Positions 31,019-39,446 of a stretch of DNA of 54,232 nucleotides are shown here, piece after piece; the first letter of the stretch is position 1, and every line of letters begins with the position of its first letter. This DNA is from an uncultured Methanomassiliicoccus sp. (GTDB lineage Archaea; Thermoplasmatota; Thermoplasmata; Methanomassiliicoccales; Methanomassiliicoccaceae): contig CAJKXZ010000008.1 of NCBI GenBank assembly GCA_905203995.1, positions 1 to 54,232 of the forward strand, given 5' to 3'. The position numbers and the translations under genes are program-made. The notes below the pieces were generated by a model. The model was not told where the DNA came from and did not search any database. It saw only the letters and a list, made by a program, of their open reading frames with translations.

Positions 31019-32194
31019 ATGCTTAATTTAAAATTCAAAAACGCTCTGCGCAATGCCAAAGTACGCATGCGCATCAGCGGCTCCACGCTTAACCGCCTCC
31101 AATCCCCGGCGCTGCCGGAAAACCTCGGTAGTGCCGAGCGTGTTGTTTATGAGTATCGTACTTACAAACACGCCAAACATTTATTTCTGCTGGGCTTTCT
31201 GGCACTCTTCTTCATTCTTATCGGTCTGACCTTGGGTATCGGGGCTTACAGCATTTCTTTCACAGAAGTCTATAAAATTATTTTCGACAGCCTTTGGGAA
31301 TGGATTCGTAACTGGAACTGGGGTGAAGTGGAGACGATCGCTGAATCAGTCGTCTGGGATCAGCGTATGCCGCAGACCCTCACTGCCATCTTCGTAGGTA
31401 TCGGGCTAGCGGTAGCCGGCACGGCCATGCAGAGTATGATGAAAAATCCTTTAGCCGATCCTTACACCACCGGTATTTCCTCCGGAGCCGCCTTTGGTGC
31501 TACTTTAGCTATTACGATGGGCATCTCCGTAGTCTCTGGCTACTTTGGACGGATCATCAATTCCTTCATCTTTGCCATGGTGCCGGCCCTGCTTATTCTC
31601 TTACTCTCTCGTTACCGCCGTCCGTCACCGGCGATGATGATCCTTACTGGCATCTCGATCATGTACATCTTCAATGCGGTGCAGTCGTTCATGATGTTGC
31701 GGGCGGACCCCAACGCTGCTTCCGCAGTTTACACGTGGACGGTCGGCAGCATAACCACTACTGGCTGGAGTTCGCTGCCGTTTATTATTATCGTTGTTAT
31801 CGTTGGTTCAGTAGCTATTCAGCTGCTCACTAAAACCCTCAATGCCATGAACTCCGGTGATTCTTATGCTAAAAGTCTGGGCATTGATGTCGACGGGGTC
31901 CGTATCGTCACGATGATCATCGTTTCCCTGCTGGCCGCCGGTATTGTCAGTTTTACCGGCATCATTGGTTTTGTAGGGCTAGTAGCACCGCACATCGCGC
32001 GGATTTTTGTCGGTTCAGATAATAGAATCTTAGTGCCAGCTGCAGCTTTGATGGGCGCTTGTCTGATGATTTTTGCCGATATTACTACGTACTTCATCTC
32101 ACCTTTCGAGCTTCCTGTGGGCATAGTTACTGCTTTGATTGGCGGACCTTTGTTTATGATCCTCATCCTCCGGCAGAAAAAGGAGATCTGGTAA
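31019..32194 (+). CDS. FecCD/BtuC-type ABC importer permease
   Basis: A 391-residue permease of the BtuC/FecD family with about ten membrane helices starting near residue 55. Family motifs are visible: 'QRMPQTLTAIFVGIGLAVAG' near residue 118, 'NPLADPYTTGISSGAAFGA' near 143, and 'GFVGLVAPHIARIFVG' near 320, the last containing the coupling region that contacts the ATPase. The N-terminus has about 50 extra basic residues before the first helix, longer than the usual family start. It lies 18 bases after the preceding gene and 1 base before the ATPase gene. Cargo is likely a metal chelate or corrinoid. Confidence 0.9.
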   Translation: MLNLKFKNALRNAKVRMRISGSTLNRLQSPALPENLGSAERVVYEYRTYKHAKHLFLLGFLALFFILIGLTLGIGAYSISFTEVYKIIFDSLWEWIRNWNWGEVETIAESVVWDQRMPQTLTAIFVGIGLAVAGTAMQSMMKNPLADPYTTGISSGAAFGATLAITMGISVVSGYFGRIINSFIFAMVPALLILLLSRYRRPSPAMMILTGISIMYIFNAVQSFMMLRADPNAASAVYTWTVGSITTTGWSSLPFIIIVVIVGSVAIQLLTKTLNAMNSGDSYAKSLGIDVDGVRIVTMIIVSLLAAGIVSFTGIIGFVGLVAPHIARIFVGSDNRILVPAAALMGACLMIFADITTYFISPFELPVGIVTALIGGPLFMILILRQKKEIW

Positions 32195-32195
32195 A

Positions 32196-33053
32196 ATGGC
32201 GATCAGCATTAGAACGGAAGAGCTCGGCGTCAAATACGGCGAGACGCGCGTCTGGAAGGGAATTAATCTAAACATTGATCAGCCTGGCTTAGTTAGCATC
32301 ATCGGTCCTAACGGCGTCGGCAAATCTACTTTCATGTATTGCATCAACAAAATTCTGGAACCTACCGAAGGGCGTATTTTTCTGAATGATGTGGATGTAC
32401 AGAAGATGGATTTCTGTGATATTGCTAAACTTATCGCTTATGTTCCGCAGATGTCCAATGAGACTTTTTCCATGCCGGTCATGGATACCGTCCTCATGGG
32501 CCGCTATCCGCACACGGGCTACAATACTTCGGAAGAAGATCTGCAGATTGCCGCTAGATGTCTGGAAATGATGAATATTTCGGATTTGGCAATGAGGAAC
32601 TTTGATGAGCTTTCGGCGGGACAGCACCAGAAAGTAATGATTGCGCGGGGACTGGCACAGGAGCCGCAGTTACTCATGCTGGATGAACCAACTTCTAATC
32701 TGGATATTTATCATCAGATCTATGTCATGAAACTTCTGCGCGATATCGCGGTGGAAAAAGGAATTACGGTGCTGGTGATCTGTCACGATCTCAACATTGC
32801 CGCGAGATTTTCCGATCGGATTATTCTTTTTTCGCAGGGCAACGTGTATGTGGATGGATCGGCAGAGGAAGTAATCACTGCTGCCAATATCCAGGAGGTG
32901 TATAATGTCCGTGCGGATGTGATGACTGTTGACGGACGGCCCTATGTCATCTTCCATGCTGATGAGTCCCTCTCTTTTGGCACCAGCCCTAGTGAAACAA
33001 GCGAAGCACCAGCCCTCTGCACGGAACCGCTGCCCAAACAGACTACTGCTTAA
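32196..33053 (+). CDS. ABC importer ATPase, FepC/BtuD type
   Basis: A 285-residue ABC ATPase with Walker A 'GPNGVGKST' (residues ~35-43), Q-loop 'AYVPQM', signature 'LSAGQHQK' near residue 144, Walker B 'LLMLDEPTSNLD' and the switch His in 'VICHDLN'. This is the standard order for siderophore and vitamin B12 importers. The last ~35 residues form a Ser/Thr/Pro-rich tail not needed for the fold. It powers the permease encoded one base upstream and is the last gene of the operon. Confidence 0.93.
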   Translation: MAISIRTEELGVKYGETRVWKGINLNIDQPGLVSIIGPNGVGKSTFMYCINKILEPTEGRIFLNDVDVQKMDFCDIAKLIAYVPQMSNETFSMPVMDTVLMGRYPHTGYNTSEEDLQIAARCLEMMNISDLAMRNFDELSAGQHQKVMIARGLAQEPQLLMLDEPTSNLDIYHQIYVMKLLRDIAVEKGITVLVICHDLNIAARFSDRIILFSQGNVYVDGSAEEVITAANIQEVYNVRADVMTVDGRPYVIFHADESLSFGTSPSETSEAPALCTEPLPKQTTA

Positions 33054-33181
33054 TCAGCAGAGTCCAACTTTCTTTATTTTGTGTGTCTAATAGTCTGAGA
33101 ATCTGGTCGCTAGTTCTGAAATTTTTCTTATTGACCTTGAAGTCTTTGCTGATCTAGAATACCAACGGCCTGATTTTTTAT

Positions 33182-33250
33182 CACAAATCACTTGCAGAAT
33201 ATACCACAAATCACTTGCAGAATATACCACAAATCACTTGCAGAATATAC
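33182..33250. repeat. Perfect 23-bp tandem repeat, three copies
   Basis: Three identical head-to-tail copies occupy 33182-33204, 33205-33227 and 33228-33250. Each begins CACAAATCACTTGCAG and ends AATATAC. There is no inverted symmetry or spacer, so this is not a CRISPR array. The identity of the copies implies recent expansion. Confidence 0.95.
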
Positions 33251-33323
33251 CTATCCAAATGATGTAGTATGCACTCCTGACTCTTGAATAATAACTTCTC
33301 TTAGCACTCAGATTTTAAAGTTT

Positions 33324-33347
33324 GGCAGACTGTTTAAAGGGTCTGCC
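33324..33347. terminator. Possible terminator between convergent genes
   Basis: GGCAGAC (33324-33330) pairs with GTCTGCC (33341-33347) around a 10-base loop. No strong T-run follows on either strand, so the assignment is weak. Confidence 0.35.
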
Positions 33348-33432
33348 TTGAAGTGCGCAGATTATATTGGTGAAATCAACTCCAGTCAAGATCACTGCCA
33401 TTTAACTGTCTTCTTAAGTGCTGATTATTCTA

Positions 33433-34176
33433 TCATTTAGTAGCGCAGATCAGGAATGAAAACGGCAGATAGAGAAGCTCCCCCTGCTGTTCTATCTGAT
33501 ACGAATCCCGGCCATCAGTATCAACCTGAATGGATTGAACACCCATTTCGATCAGAGTGTTCACATCCCACTGCGGGCGGCGCTCTTTGCTTAACGGCAG
33601 TTCTTTGGCAATGTTCTTGATGATGTTGGTATCCACGTTGCCGATATAGCGGTGTTTAATTTCTTTTTGTTCAATTTTTTCAGCCTGTGCGTAGCCCTCA
33701 TCATAAAGATGCAGGTAGTGGTTGCCGTCAAAAACCATCATTTTGCCGTTGGGTTTGAGTACTCTCAGCCATTCGCGGTAAGCTTTGCGTGGATTTTCTA
33801 AGTCCCAGATTAAATTTCTAGAAAGAATCAAATCAAAAGAATTATCGGCAAACTCCAGATTATGGGCGTCCATCTTTGAGAAGTGGGCACTGACTTGATA
33901 GTTTTTACAGTTCCGTTCAGCTTCTGCAAGCATAGCTTCTGTATAATCAACTGCTGTAACTTCATGGCCTTCGCGTCCCATGAGAATGGGGAAAAATCCA
34001 GGCCCTGTGCCGATATCGAGAATTTTCAATGGTTCTGTGCTTGGCACATGTTTCTTGATGATCTTCAGCCAATGCTCAGCACGGCCGCTTTCAAGATCGT
34101 CAATAATGTTGTTGGAATAGCCTTCTGCTCTTTGTGTCCAATAATCGCGAATATCTTCGAGTAGTTCTGCCAACAT
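33433..34176 (-). CDS. Class I SAM-dependent methyltransferase (second copy)
   Basis: A 247-residue methyltransferase of the same class as the one at 28092. Motif I is 'ILDIGTGPGFFPILMG' near residue 52, with 'VTAVDYTEAM' and 'MDAHNLEFADNSFDLI' in the expected order, then 'LRVLKPNGKMMVFDG' near residue 139. The N-terminus 'DYWTQRAEGYSNNI' is a common start for methyltransferases beside metal-chelate importers. It converges on the ABC operon. A minus-strand TATA (about 34190-34199) sits close to the ATG, so the transcript may be leaderless. The substrate is unknown; a shared role with the importer is inference. Confidence 0.85.
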   Translation of the reverse strand: MLAELLEDIRDYWTQRAEGYSNNIIDDLESGRAEHWLKIIKKHVPSTEPLKILDIGTGPGFFPILMGREGHEVTAVDYTEAMLAEAERNCKNYQVSAHFSKMDAHNLEFADNSFDLILSRNLIWDLENPRKAYREWLRVLKPNGKMMVFDGNHYLHLYDEGYAQAEKIEQKEIKHRYIGNVDTNIIKNIAKELPLSKERRPQWDVNTLIEMGVQSIQVDTDGRDSYQIEQQGELLYLPFSFLICATK

Positions 34177-34324
34177 GTATCCCCATGGCCTATAAATATT
34201 ACGAATATTAAAAAAGTATCATCAAGATTTGTTTTAAAATGAGCTAATTGTAAGCATTACACAATATAACTTGAGGTCATCATTGGCTACTCAACAACCT
34301 CTTAATGAATTGTTATTTTTTTAA

Positions 34325-34362
34325 AATAAAAAAAAAGATGTTCCGTGAAAGACTCACGGAAC
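34325..34362 (-). terminator. Strong terminator of the exporter gene
   Basis: GTTCCGTGA and TCACGGAAC form a perfect 9-bp stem (34340-34348 with 34354-34362). On the minus strand a run of nine T interrupted only slightly follows. It begins about 10 bases after the exporter stop codon. Confidence 0.85.
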
Positions 34363-34371
34363 TTAAGGCGT

Positions 34372-36828
34372 TTACTCCTTCGCGGTTGCTCTCCGCTTCT
34401 GCAGGAACTTAGGACCTTTCCAGCTCCAGTCACCCATCAGGTGCATAAGCGCTGGTACCAGGTAAGTTACCACAATCAGCGAATCGATGAGAATCGCGAA
34501 GCCCAGGGCGAAACCAAATTCCTGCAGCATGGGGGAGGAGGATGACAGCAGGGTGAGGAAAGTACCGCCCATGATCAGACCGCAGAGGGTAATCACGGCG
34601 CCGGATTTTTCCAGAGCATTGGTGATCGCTTCATCGTTAGAGAGTCCCTTGCTCTTGCCTTCTTTAATGCGGGTGGTGAGCAGGATATCATAGTCCATAC
34701 CGAGACCGAGACAAACGACCAGCAGCACGATGGGCACAATCCAAGTTACCGGGATACCCAGCAGCTCAGTGAAGACAAGGTGCGTCAGACCGATCGTCCA
34801 GGAGATACTCAGGAGGATGGTGAACAGCGACCTGATTGGCGTAAAGTAAGAGCCGAGCACAAAGAAGAGCAGGATGAAAATGAGCACGACTACGCCGATT
34901 TCAATCCAGGTGAATTCTTTGTCGACGACTTCGGAAATGTCCTGCACGGTAACCGCTGTACCAGTGACCCAAGTGTCTTTGATTTCATTAGGGTACTCCG
35001 CTGCATAACCAGCTGCTAGTTCTTTGAGGGCTTTGATGGAGTCCATTGAGACCGCGGACATCGGTTCATCCGCCATCATCACAATCAGCACGGCATAGTT
35101 GCCGTTAGTTGCGACTAGTCCGGCTCCGTAGTTGACTGCGTAGTCAATGTAAGGAGCAGCCGCAGTAGCAGGAGCATTCCAGCCGATGGTTTCAAAGAGC
35201 TGCGTCACAGCTGGCTGGACAGCTGCCGGTAGCTGGTTGACGGCAGTCTGGTTAACCATTTCTGGCGTAATCATGGCTGCCGGGACACCTTGAGCGATGA
35301 TACCTTGGTAAACAAGTTCATACACGGAAGCCCAGGGCGTCGGTCCAAGAGCGTAACTAATATTTTCATCAGCCGCAGCAATCTCCGCAGCCATTTTATT
35401 GAGAGTCTGGAGGTAAGCATAACCTTCTGGTGTCCACGTCAGCGTATGCGTAGTATTGTCCACAACTGCGATCGGGCTATTCAGCTCATAGAGGACATAT
35501 GTCGGCATAATAAGGCCGCCTTCAGCCCTTTCAGTAATGATTTCGACTCCGTGTTTACCTTCACTGTCGGGCATGATGCTGATCATGTCGTAAGACTCGT
35601 CAGAAGTGAAAGCGACGTAACAGAGTGGTACAGATACTAGCAGAGCAGCGACGACAATCGGCACGGCGTATTTGATCGCCCGCTGGCCGGCTTTGCGGAA
35701 GTACCTTTTGCTGAAATTAACACAGCGGCCGTAGAAGCCATTGCGGGCTTTGCTGCCTGCCTGGTAGGTAGAAATCTTGCTGGGCCAGAAGATTTTGTCA
35801 CCGACTACGGAAATCAGCGCGGGGATGAACGTCAGCGCAGCAATCATTGCTACTACGATACCAAGCGCGAGAATGATGCCCATCGTCGAAACCATCGAGA
35901 AGGAGCAGAAGGACATGACGCCAAAGCCGATAATTACCGCAAGGCCAGAAGTGGCGACTGATTCACCGGCCCATTTAATGGCTTCTTTGAGGGCAGCGTC
36001 TTTATCTTTACCGTTTTTACGCTCTTCCCGGTAACGTGAGATAATGAAAATTGAATAATCACAACCGGCACCCAGCATCGAGACGAGAACAATAATGCTC
36101 GTAATGTAGAAAATATCTAAGATGCCGCCGAGGAAGAAGATCAGTGCCAGAACAATGCCGTAAGCCATACCGACTGTTGCCGGTGGCACCACGGCGGTTA
36201 CCACGGTCAGGAAAAAGAGACCAATCAGCAGCAGAATCAGCAGAATCGAAATCGGGTCAATCTTGGCAACATCTTCGGCAGCGCCGACCATCGTGTCATA
36301 TGTAATGGCGTCATTGCCGGTTACATACGTCTCCGGAGCAATACCTAGATCAGCTTTAGTTGCGGCTACTACATCACGGATGTTACCTATTTCATCAGTG
36401 CCGGTCAGTTCCTCATCATTGTAAGAAATGGCAATCAGGTAAACGCCGCTTTGTTCAGCATTGGTTTGATCTTTACTATACATACCCATGCTGGCGGCTG
36501 TGACCTTACCAGCACCGTATTTTTCATCGAGATGGGTCTGGAGGCCGGAAGTCGGATCCAGTAGTCTCTGAGCAGTTGCTAATTCTTCGGGAGTATCGTA
36601 AGGTACGGCAATAATCGTGCCTTGGGCAGTACTCGTGTAGAAGTTTTCGCTTATGATCTCTGAACCAGTCACTGATTCTGATTCTGCGCCTTCCATGGTG
36701 GTCATGTCATAGTTAAGCACAGAATTGTAACCAGCAGCAAAGGGCAGAGCTACAATCAGTAGTACGATCCATAATGCCAGTATTGGTTTTGGATGTTTGA
36801 TAATGGCATTAGCTAACTTTTCGAACAT
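34372..36828 (-). CDS. MMPL/RND-family exporter
   Basis: A protein of about 818 residues with the duplicated RND layout: one membrane helix, a large outer domain, five helices, then the same again. Visible motifs include 'GAGCDYSIFIISRYREE' in the first half and 'GLGMDYDILLTTRIKEG' in the second. The Asp-Tyr pairs are typical of MMPL/SSD transporters that use the proton gradient. Substrates in the family are lipids, drugs and other hydrophobic compounds. I start at the ATG at 36828, which has a GGTGAG ribosome binding site; the longer frame (to 36891) would translate through two operator palindromes. The divergent TetR gene and the operators suggest drug- or lipid-inducible export. Confidence 0.9.
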   Translation of the reverse strand: MFEKLANAIIKHPKPILALWIVLLIVALPFAAGYNSVLNYDMTTMEGAESESVTGSEIISENFYTSTAQGTIIAVPYDTPEELATAQRLLDPTSGLQTHLDEKYGAGKVTAASMGMYSKDQTNAEQSGVYLIAISYNDEELTGTDEIGNIRDVVAATKADLGIAPETYVTGNDAITYDTMVGAAEDVAKIDPISILLILLLIGLFFLTVVTAVVPPATVGMAYGIVLALIFFLGGILDIFYITSIIVLVSMLGAGCDYSIFIISRYREERKNGKDKDAALKEAIKWAGESVATSGLAVIIGFGVMSFCSFSMVSTMGIILALGIVVAMIAALTFIPALISVVGDKIFWPSKISTYQAGSKARNGFYGRCVNFSKRYFRKAGQRAIKYAVPIVVAALLVSVPLCYVAFTSDESYDMISIMPDSEGKHGVEIITERAEGGLIMPTYVLYELNSPIAVVDNTTHTLTWTPEGYAYLQTLNKMAAEIAAADENISYALGPTPWASVYELVYQGIIAQGVPAAMITPEMVNQTAVNQLPAAVQPAVTQLFETIGWNAPATAAAPYIDYAVNYGAGLVATNGNYAVLIVMMADEPMSAVSMDSIKALKELAAGYAAEYPNEIKDTWVTGTAVTVQDISEVVDKEFTWIEIGVVVLIFILLFFVLGSYFTPIRSLFTILLSISWTIGLTHLVFTELLGIPVTWIVPIVLLVVCLGLGMDYDILLTTRIKEGKSKGLSNDEAITNALEKSGAVITLCGLIMGGTFLTLLSSSSPMLQEFGFALGFAILIDSLIVVTYLVPALMHLMGDWSWKGPKFLQKRRATAKE

Positions 36829-36840
36829 TAGGTTCTCACC

Positions 36841-36854
36841 TTGAGCATGCTCAA
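36841..36854. promoter_or_regulatory. Operator palindrome 1 of the exporter promoter
   Basis: TTGAGCATGCTCAA is a perfect 14-bp palindrome, 13 bases upstream of the exporter start. A near copy lies 37 bp away, centre to centre. Size and symmetry suit a TetR dimer. Confidence 0.8.
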
Positions 36855-36864
36855 GTAACAGGCA

Positions 36865-36873
36865 GTATATGAA
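36865..36873 (-). promoter_or_regulatory. Probable TATA box of the exporter, between the two operators
   Basis: Minus-strand TTCATATAC lies about 40 bases upstream of the exporter ATG and between the two palindromes. Bound repressor would block TBP/TFB or the start site. Confidence 0.5.
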
Positions 36874-36877
36874 TCTT

Positions 36878-36891
36878 TTGAGCATGTTCAA
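36878..36891. promoter_or_regulatory. Operator palindrome 2 of the exporter promoter
   Basis: TTGAGCATGTTCAA differs from operator 1 at one base and keeps the dyad. Confidence 0.78.
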
Positions 36892-37077
36892 AAATCTAGC
36901 TAAATTTAGTTTTTATGACCATTGCTTAAAATTAACTCTTTTTTTGCAACGTGATTATCCAGTAAGGCATAAGTTCTTAAACTTAAACAACCGTACAGGT
37001 CTTAACAAAAACCATAATTTGAGCACAATCAAACAACAGTAATTTGGTCTGGTAATGATATTAGACAGGGAATTTCC

Positions 37078-37812
37078 ATGAAAACTGCACGAAAAACTGC
37101 GAAACCGCTGCCTTCACCCGCAAACCAAAAGCGGGATGACGCCCGCCATAAAATTCTCGAAGTAGCGATGGAGCTTTTTTATGTCCAAGGTTATGACAAA
37201 ACCACTACAAGGCAGATCATTCAGAAAGCCGGTATTCTTAACGGCAGTCTTTATCATTCATTCACCAACAAAGAAGAAATTTTCAAAACCATTATCGTCT
37301 CGGCCTTCCGCAATGCGCTTGAGGAGTCTGAGAAATTATTCCCGAAAACTGAAACCATTCAGGACCTCATTACTGTTGCCACCTTCCCCATCGCGTTAGA
37401 GCTCTACGCTGCCAGCAAATTTAAGCGGGCGGCCGAACTGCTTTACCAAGCTCACCAATCATGGACGGTGCTCGATGGTTTTATCAAAGTCAGCATCGAC
37501 TGGGTAGCTCAGCACAGCACGCTTTTCAACCCTACTGAAAATAAACGGGGCTTTTACGCCAATACGCTGGCAATCATGGGTGCGATCGGCAACCTGGTCG
37601 GTGAATTTGCCAACACTGATGACGAAATTGATTACCGGGCGAGCTTCCGCATTGGCCTGGAAGTTTTCTGTACGGTTTTCAAGTATCCGATTTATGCCCT
37701 CGATGAGATGGTGGAAAAAATCTGTAATATTCTGGAGACTAACGACATCCAGATCTTTGAACACATGATCAAATCAGACACGCAGAAACAATTAATGATT
37801 GATCTTGCATAA
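37078..37812 (+). CDS. TetR/AcrR-family transcriptional repressor
   Basis: A 244-residue regulator. The N-terminal ~26 residues are basic and Pro-rich. The TetR DNA-binding domain follows: 'ILEVAMELFYVQGYDKTTTR' near residue 27 and the recognition helix region 'AGILNGSLYHSFTNKEEIF' near residue 52. The rest is an all-helical ligand-binding and dimerisation domain. It is divergent from the MMPL exporter, and two matching 14-bp palindromes flank the exporter's TATA box. The simplest reading is that it represses the exporter, possibly itself too, until a ligand binds. The ligand is unknown. Confidence 0.92.
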   Translation: MKTARKTAKPLPSPANQKRDDARHKILEVAMELFYVQGYDKTTTRQIIQKAGILNGSLYHSFTNKEEIFKTIIVSAFRNALEESEKLFPKTETIQDLITVATFPIALELYAASKFKRAAELLYQAHQSWTVLDGFIKVSIDWVAQHSTLFNPTENKRGFYANTLAIMGAIGNLVGEFANTDDEIDYRASFRIGLEVFCTVFKYPIYALDEMVEKICNILETNDIQIFEHMIKSDTQKQLMIDLA

Positions 37813-37949
37813 AATTACGGAAGGTAGCAGCCGCTTACGAAAATCATGCTTAGTTCTTTCGTAAATCAGCGCGGCAAGCAATAGCTTCATGTATAGCGAG
37901 AGTTATTGCTCTTTTTGAGAATACCCGAAGGTCTATTGGATGGGACATT

Positions 37950-38342
37950 ATGGCTGGTTATGATCTAAGCTGTAACAAATGTGGGCACACTGTGAATATC
38001 TCCGAGTGGTTGGGCCCCCACGATACGGATGAAGAGATTGAAGAAAAGATCTGCCGCGGCGAACTCGGAGAAGAAGCAAAGAAGTTTTATGAGGATCACG
38101 AAGGAAAACCGATTACGGTCCTGCATGAACTTTTCCGCTGTGAAAAGTGCGACCTGATCTCGGAAGAGATCTACGTGATCATCGCCGATAATGATGATGA
38201 ATTTGTCATGCACCACACCTGCAAAGAATGCGGGGGCAACATGACACTGGTCAACATGAGCATTGAAGGTACTGACCGCATTCCCTGTCCCAAGTGCCAC
38301 CGCGGCCGTCTGGTCATGACTGGTGAATTCCTCTGGGATTGA
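37950..38342 (+). CDS. Multi-zinc-ribbon protein
   Basis: A 130-residue acidic protein of unknown function with four CxxC knuckles: 'CNKC' near residue 9, 'CEKC' near 64, 'CKEC' near 91 and 'CPKC' near 113. These can form two zinc ribbons. Zinc-ribbon proteins of this type often contact nucleic acids or larger complexes, but no specific family is recognisable. The next gene, a Sel1-repeat protein, starts 13 bases after its stop on the same strand, so the two are probably co-transcribed. Confidence 0.8.
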   Translation: MAGYDLSCNKCGHTVNISEWLGPHDTDEEIEEKICRGELGEEAKKFYEDHEGKPITVLHELFRCEKCDLISEEIYVIIADNDDEFVMHHTCKECGGNMTLVNMSIEGTDRIPCPKCHRGRLVMTGEFLWD

Positions 38343-38355
38343 ATGTTGTGAGCGC

Positions 38356-38766
38356 ATGGAATTTACTGACCTTGTCGCAGCCGCAGAGAGCGGTGATCTG
38401 GAAGCCCAGGTAACTCTGGGCATCATGTACCTCGCCGGTGAAGAAATTCCGCAGGATTACCAGCAGGCTCTCAAGTATCTGCAGCCGGCAGCCGCCGCGG
38501 GCAATGAAGAAGCAATTTTCTACCTCGGCGGGATGTTTCTTAACGGTTTAGGAGTAGAAGAAGACGTGGCGCAGGCGCTGGCGTATTTCCGCACGGCTGC
38601 CGAAGCCGGTTACGACTCAGCACAGCTGCTGCTGGGACTTGCTTATCTGGAAGGTGAAGGCGTGCCTAAGGATCTGCAGGCGGCCAAAACCTGGCTTACT
38701 GCCGCGGCTGAGCAGGGCAATGAAGATGCGGCTTATGAGTTAGAAAATCTAAAGTTACTCGAGTAA
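38356..38766 (+). CDS. Sel1-repeat protein, short
   Basis: A 136-residue protein made almost entirely of Sel1-like (TPR-related) helical repeats. Signature pieces are 'AQVTLGIMYLAGEEIPQDYQ', 'AIFYLGGMFLNGLGVEEDV' and 'AQLLLGLAYLEGEGVPKDLQ'. Sel1 repeats form a solenoid for protein-protein contacts. The ATG at 38356 was preferred to an in-frame ATG at 38323, which would overlap the zinc-ribbon gene. Its 3' end overlaps that of the convergent Sel1 gene by 12 bases within a perfect palindrome. Confidence 0.85.
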   Translation: MEFTDLVAAAESGDLEAQVTLGIMYLAGEEIPQDYQQALKYLQPAAAAGNEEAIFYLGGMFLNGLGVEEDVAQALAYFRTAAEAGYDSAQLLLGLAYLEGEGVPKDLQAAKTWLTAAAEQGNEDAAYELENLKLLE

Positions 38767-39444
38767 CTGATAAACGCTTTCGTTAGCCTTTTCTAACAAT
38801 TCTTGGGCTTTGGCTTCATCTTTTTCGACGCCGATGCCCCGATAGTACATTTCCGCCAGCAGCAGACAGGCATCTTTGTTGTCATGCTGCGCGGCAATCT
38901 TGAGAAAACGGGCAGCGTTTTCATGCTCATTTTGCGAATAATAAATCATACCGGCGTTGTAGGCGGAAAGCTCATCAGCGATCTCGCCGCCTTTAACAAA
39001 CCATTGCAGTGCTTCATCCTTATTGTCCCGGAAACGGAGCTCACCCATTTTGCAGCAGGCGGGGCCGTAGCCCGCTTCTGCCGCCTTCTGATACCAGCGC
39101 TGAGCTTCCTCGGCATTCTTGCCGACCCCGTCGCCGTGGGCGTAAGCTTCGGCCAAATCAAACATCGCCTGGCGGTGTCCATGGATGGCGGCGCGCATGT
39201 ACCATTTAACCGCTCTTTCGGGATCTTGCCAGATGCCGTGGCCTTCGTGGTGGCATTTGCCGCGCAGATACATGGCCCCAACATTGCCGGCATTGGCGGC
39301 GGAGCGGAAGAGGGCAAAGGCTTTTTTAAGGTCCTGTTTGACAAAAATGCCGGCGTAGTAACGTAACCCTAATTCATAAGCGGCGGAAGGATCTTCATTA
39401 ACTAACTGCTCTAATTCCTCAATTGTACTTTTTGCATACTGCAT
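38755..39444 (-). CDS. Sel1-repeat protein
   Basis: A 229-residue Sel1-like solenoid with about five repeats (for example 'AAYELGLRYYAGIFVKQDLK', 'AMYLRGKCHHEGHGIWQDPE' and 'ACLLLAEMYYRGIGVEKDEA'). There is no signal peptide, so it is presumably cytoplasmic. It starts 2 bases after the stop of the larger Sel1 gene upstream, forming an operon with it. No enzymatic motif is seen; a scaffolding role is inferred from the fold. Confidence 0.88.
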   Translation of the reverse strand: MQYAKSTIEELEQLVNEDPSAAYELGLRYYAGIFVKQDLKKAFALFRSAANAGNVGAMYLRGKCHHEGHGIWQDPERAVKWYMRAAIHGHRQAMFDLAEAYAHGDGVGKNAEEAQRWYQKAAEAGYGPACCKMGELRFRDNKDEALQWFVKGGEIADELSAYNAGMIYYSQNEHENAARFLKIAAQHDNKDACLLLAEMYYRGIGVEKDEAKAQELLEKANESVYQLLE

Positions 39445-39446
39445 AC

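Larger units (their letters stand above)
33054..33432. other. Noncoding gap between the ABC operon and the convergent methyltransferase
   Basis: This 379-base gap has no ORF. It contains a perfect 23-bp tandem triplication (33182-33250) and a 7-bp stem hairpin (33324-33347), both listed separately. I see no other feature. Confidence 0.6.

Noticed and set aside
33182..33250. Possible CRISPR array
   Set aside because: The three 23-bp units are directly adjacent with no spacers and no cas genes are nearby.
36829..36891. Exporter starting at 36891
   Set aside because: The extra 21 residues would be encoded by the operator palindromes and TATA region, and the ATG at 36828 has a good ribosome binding site.
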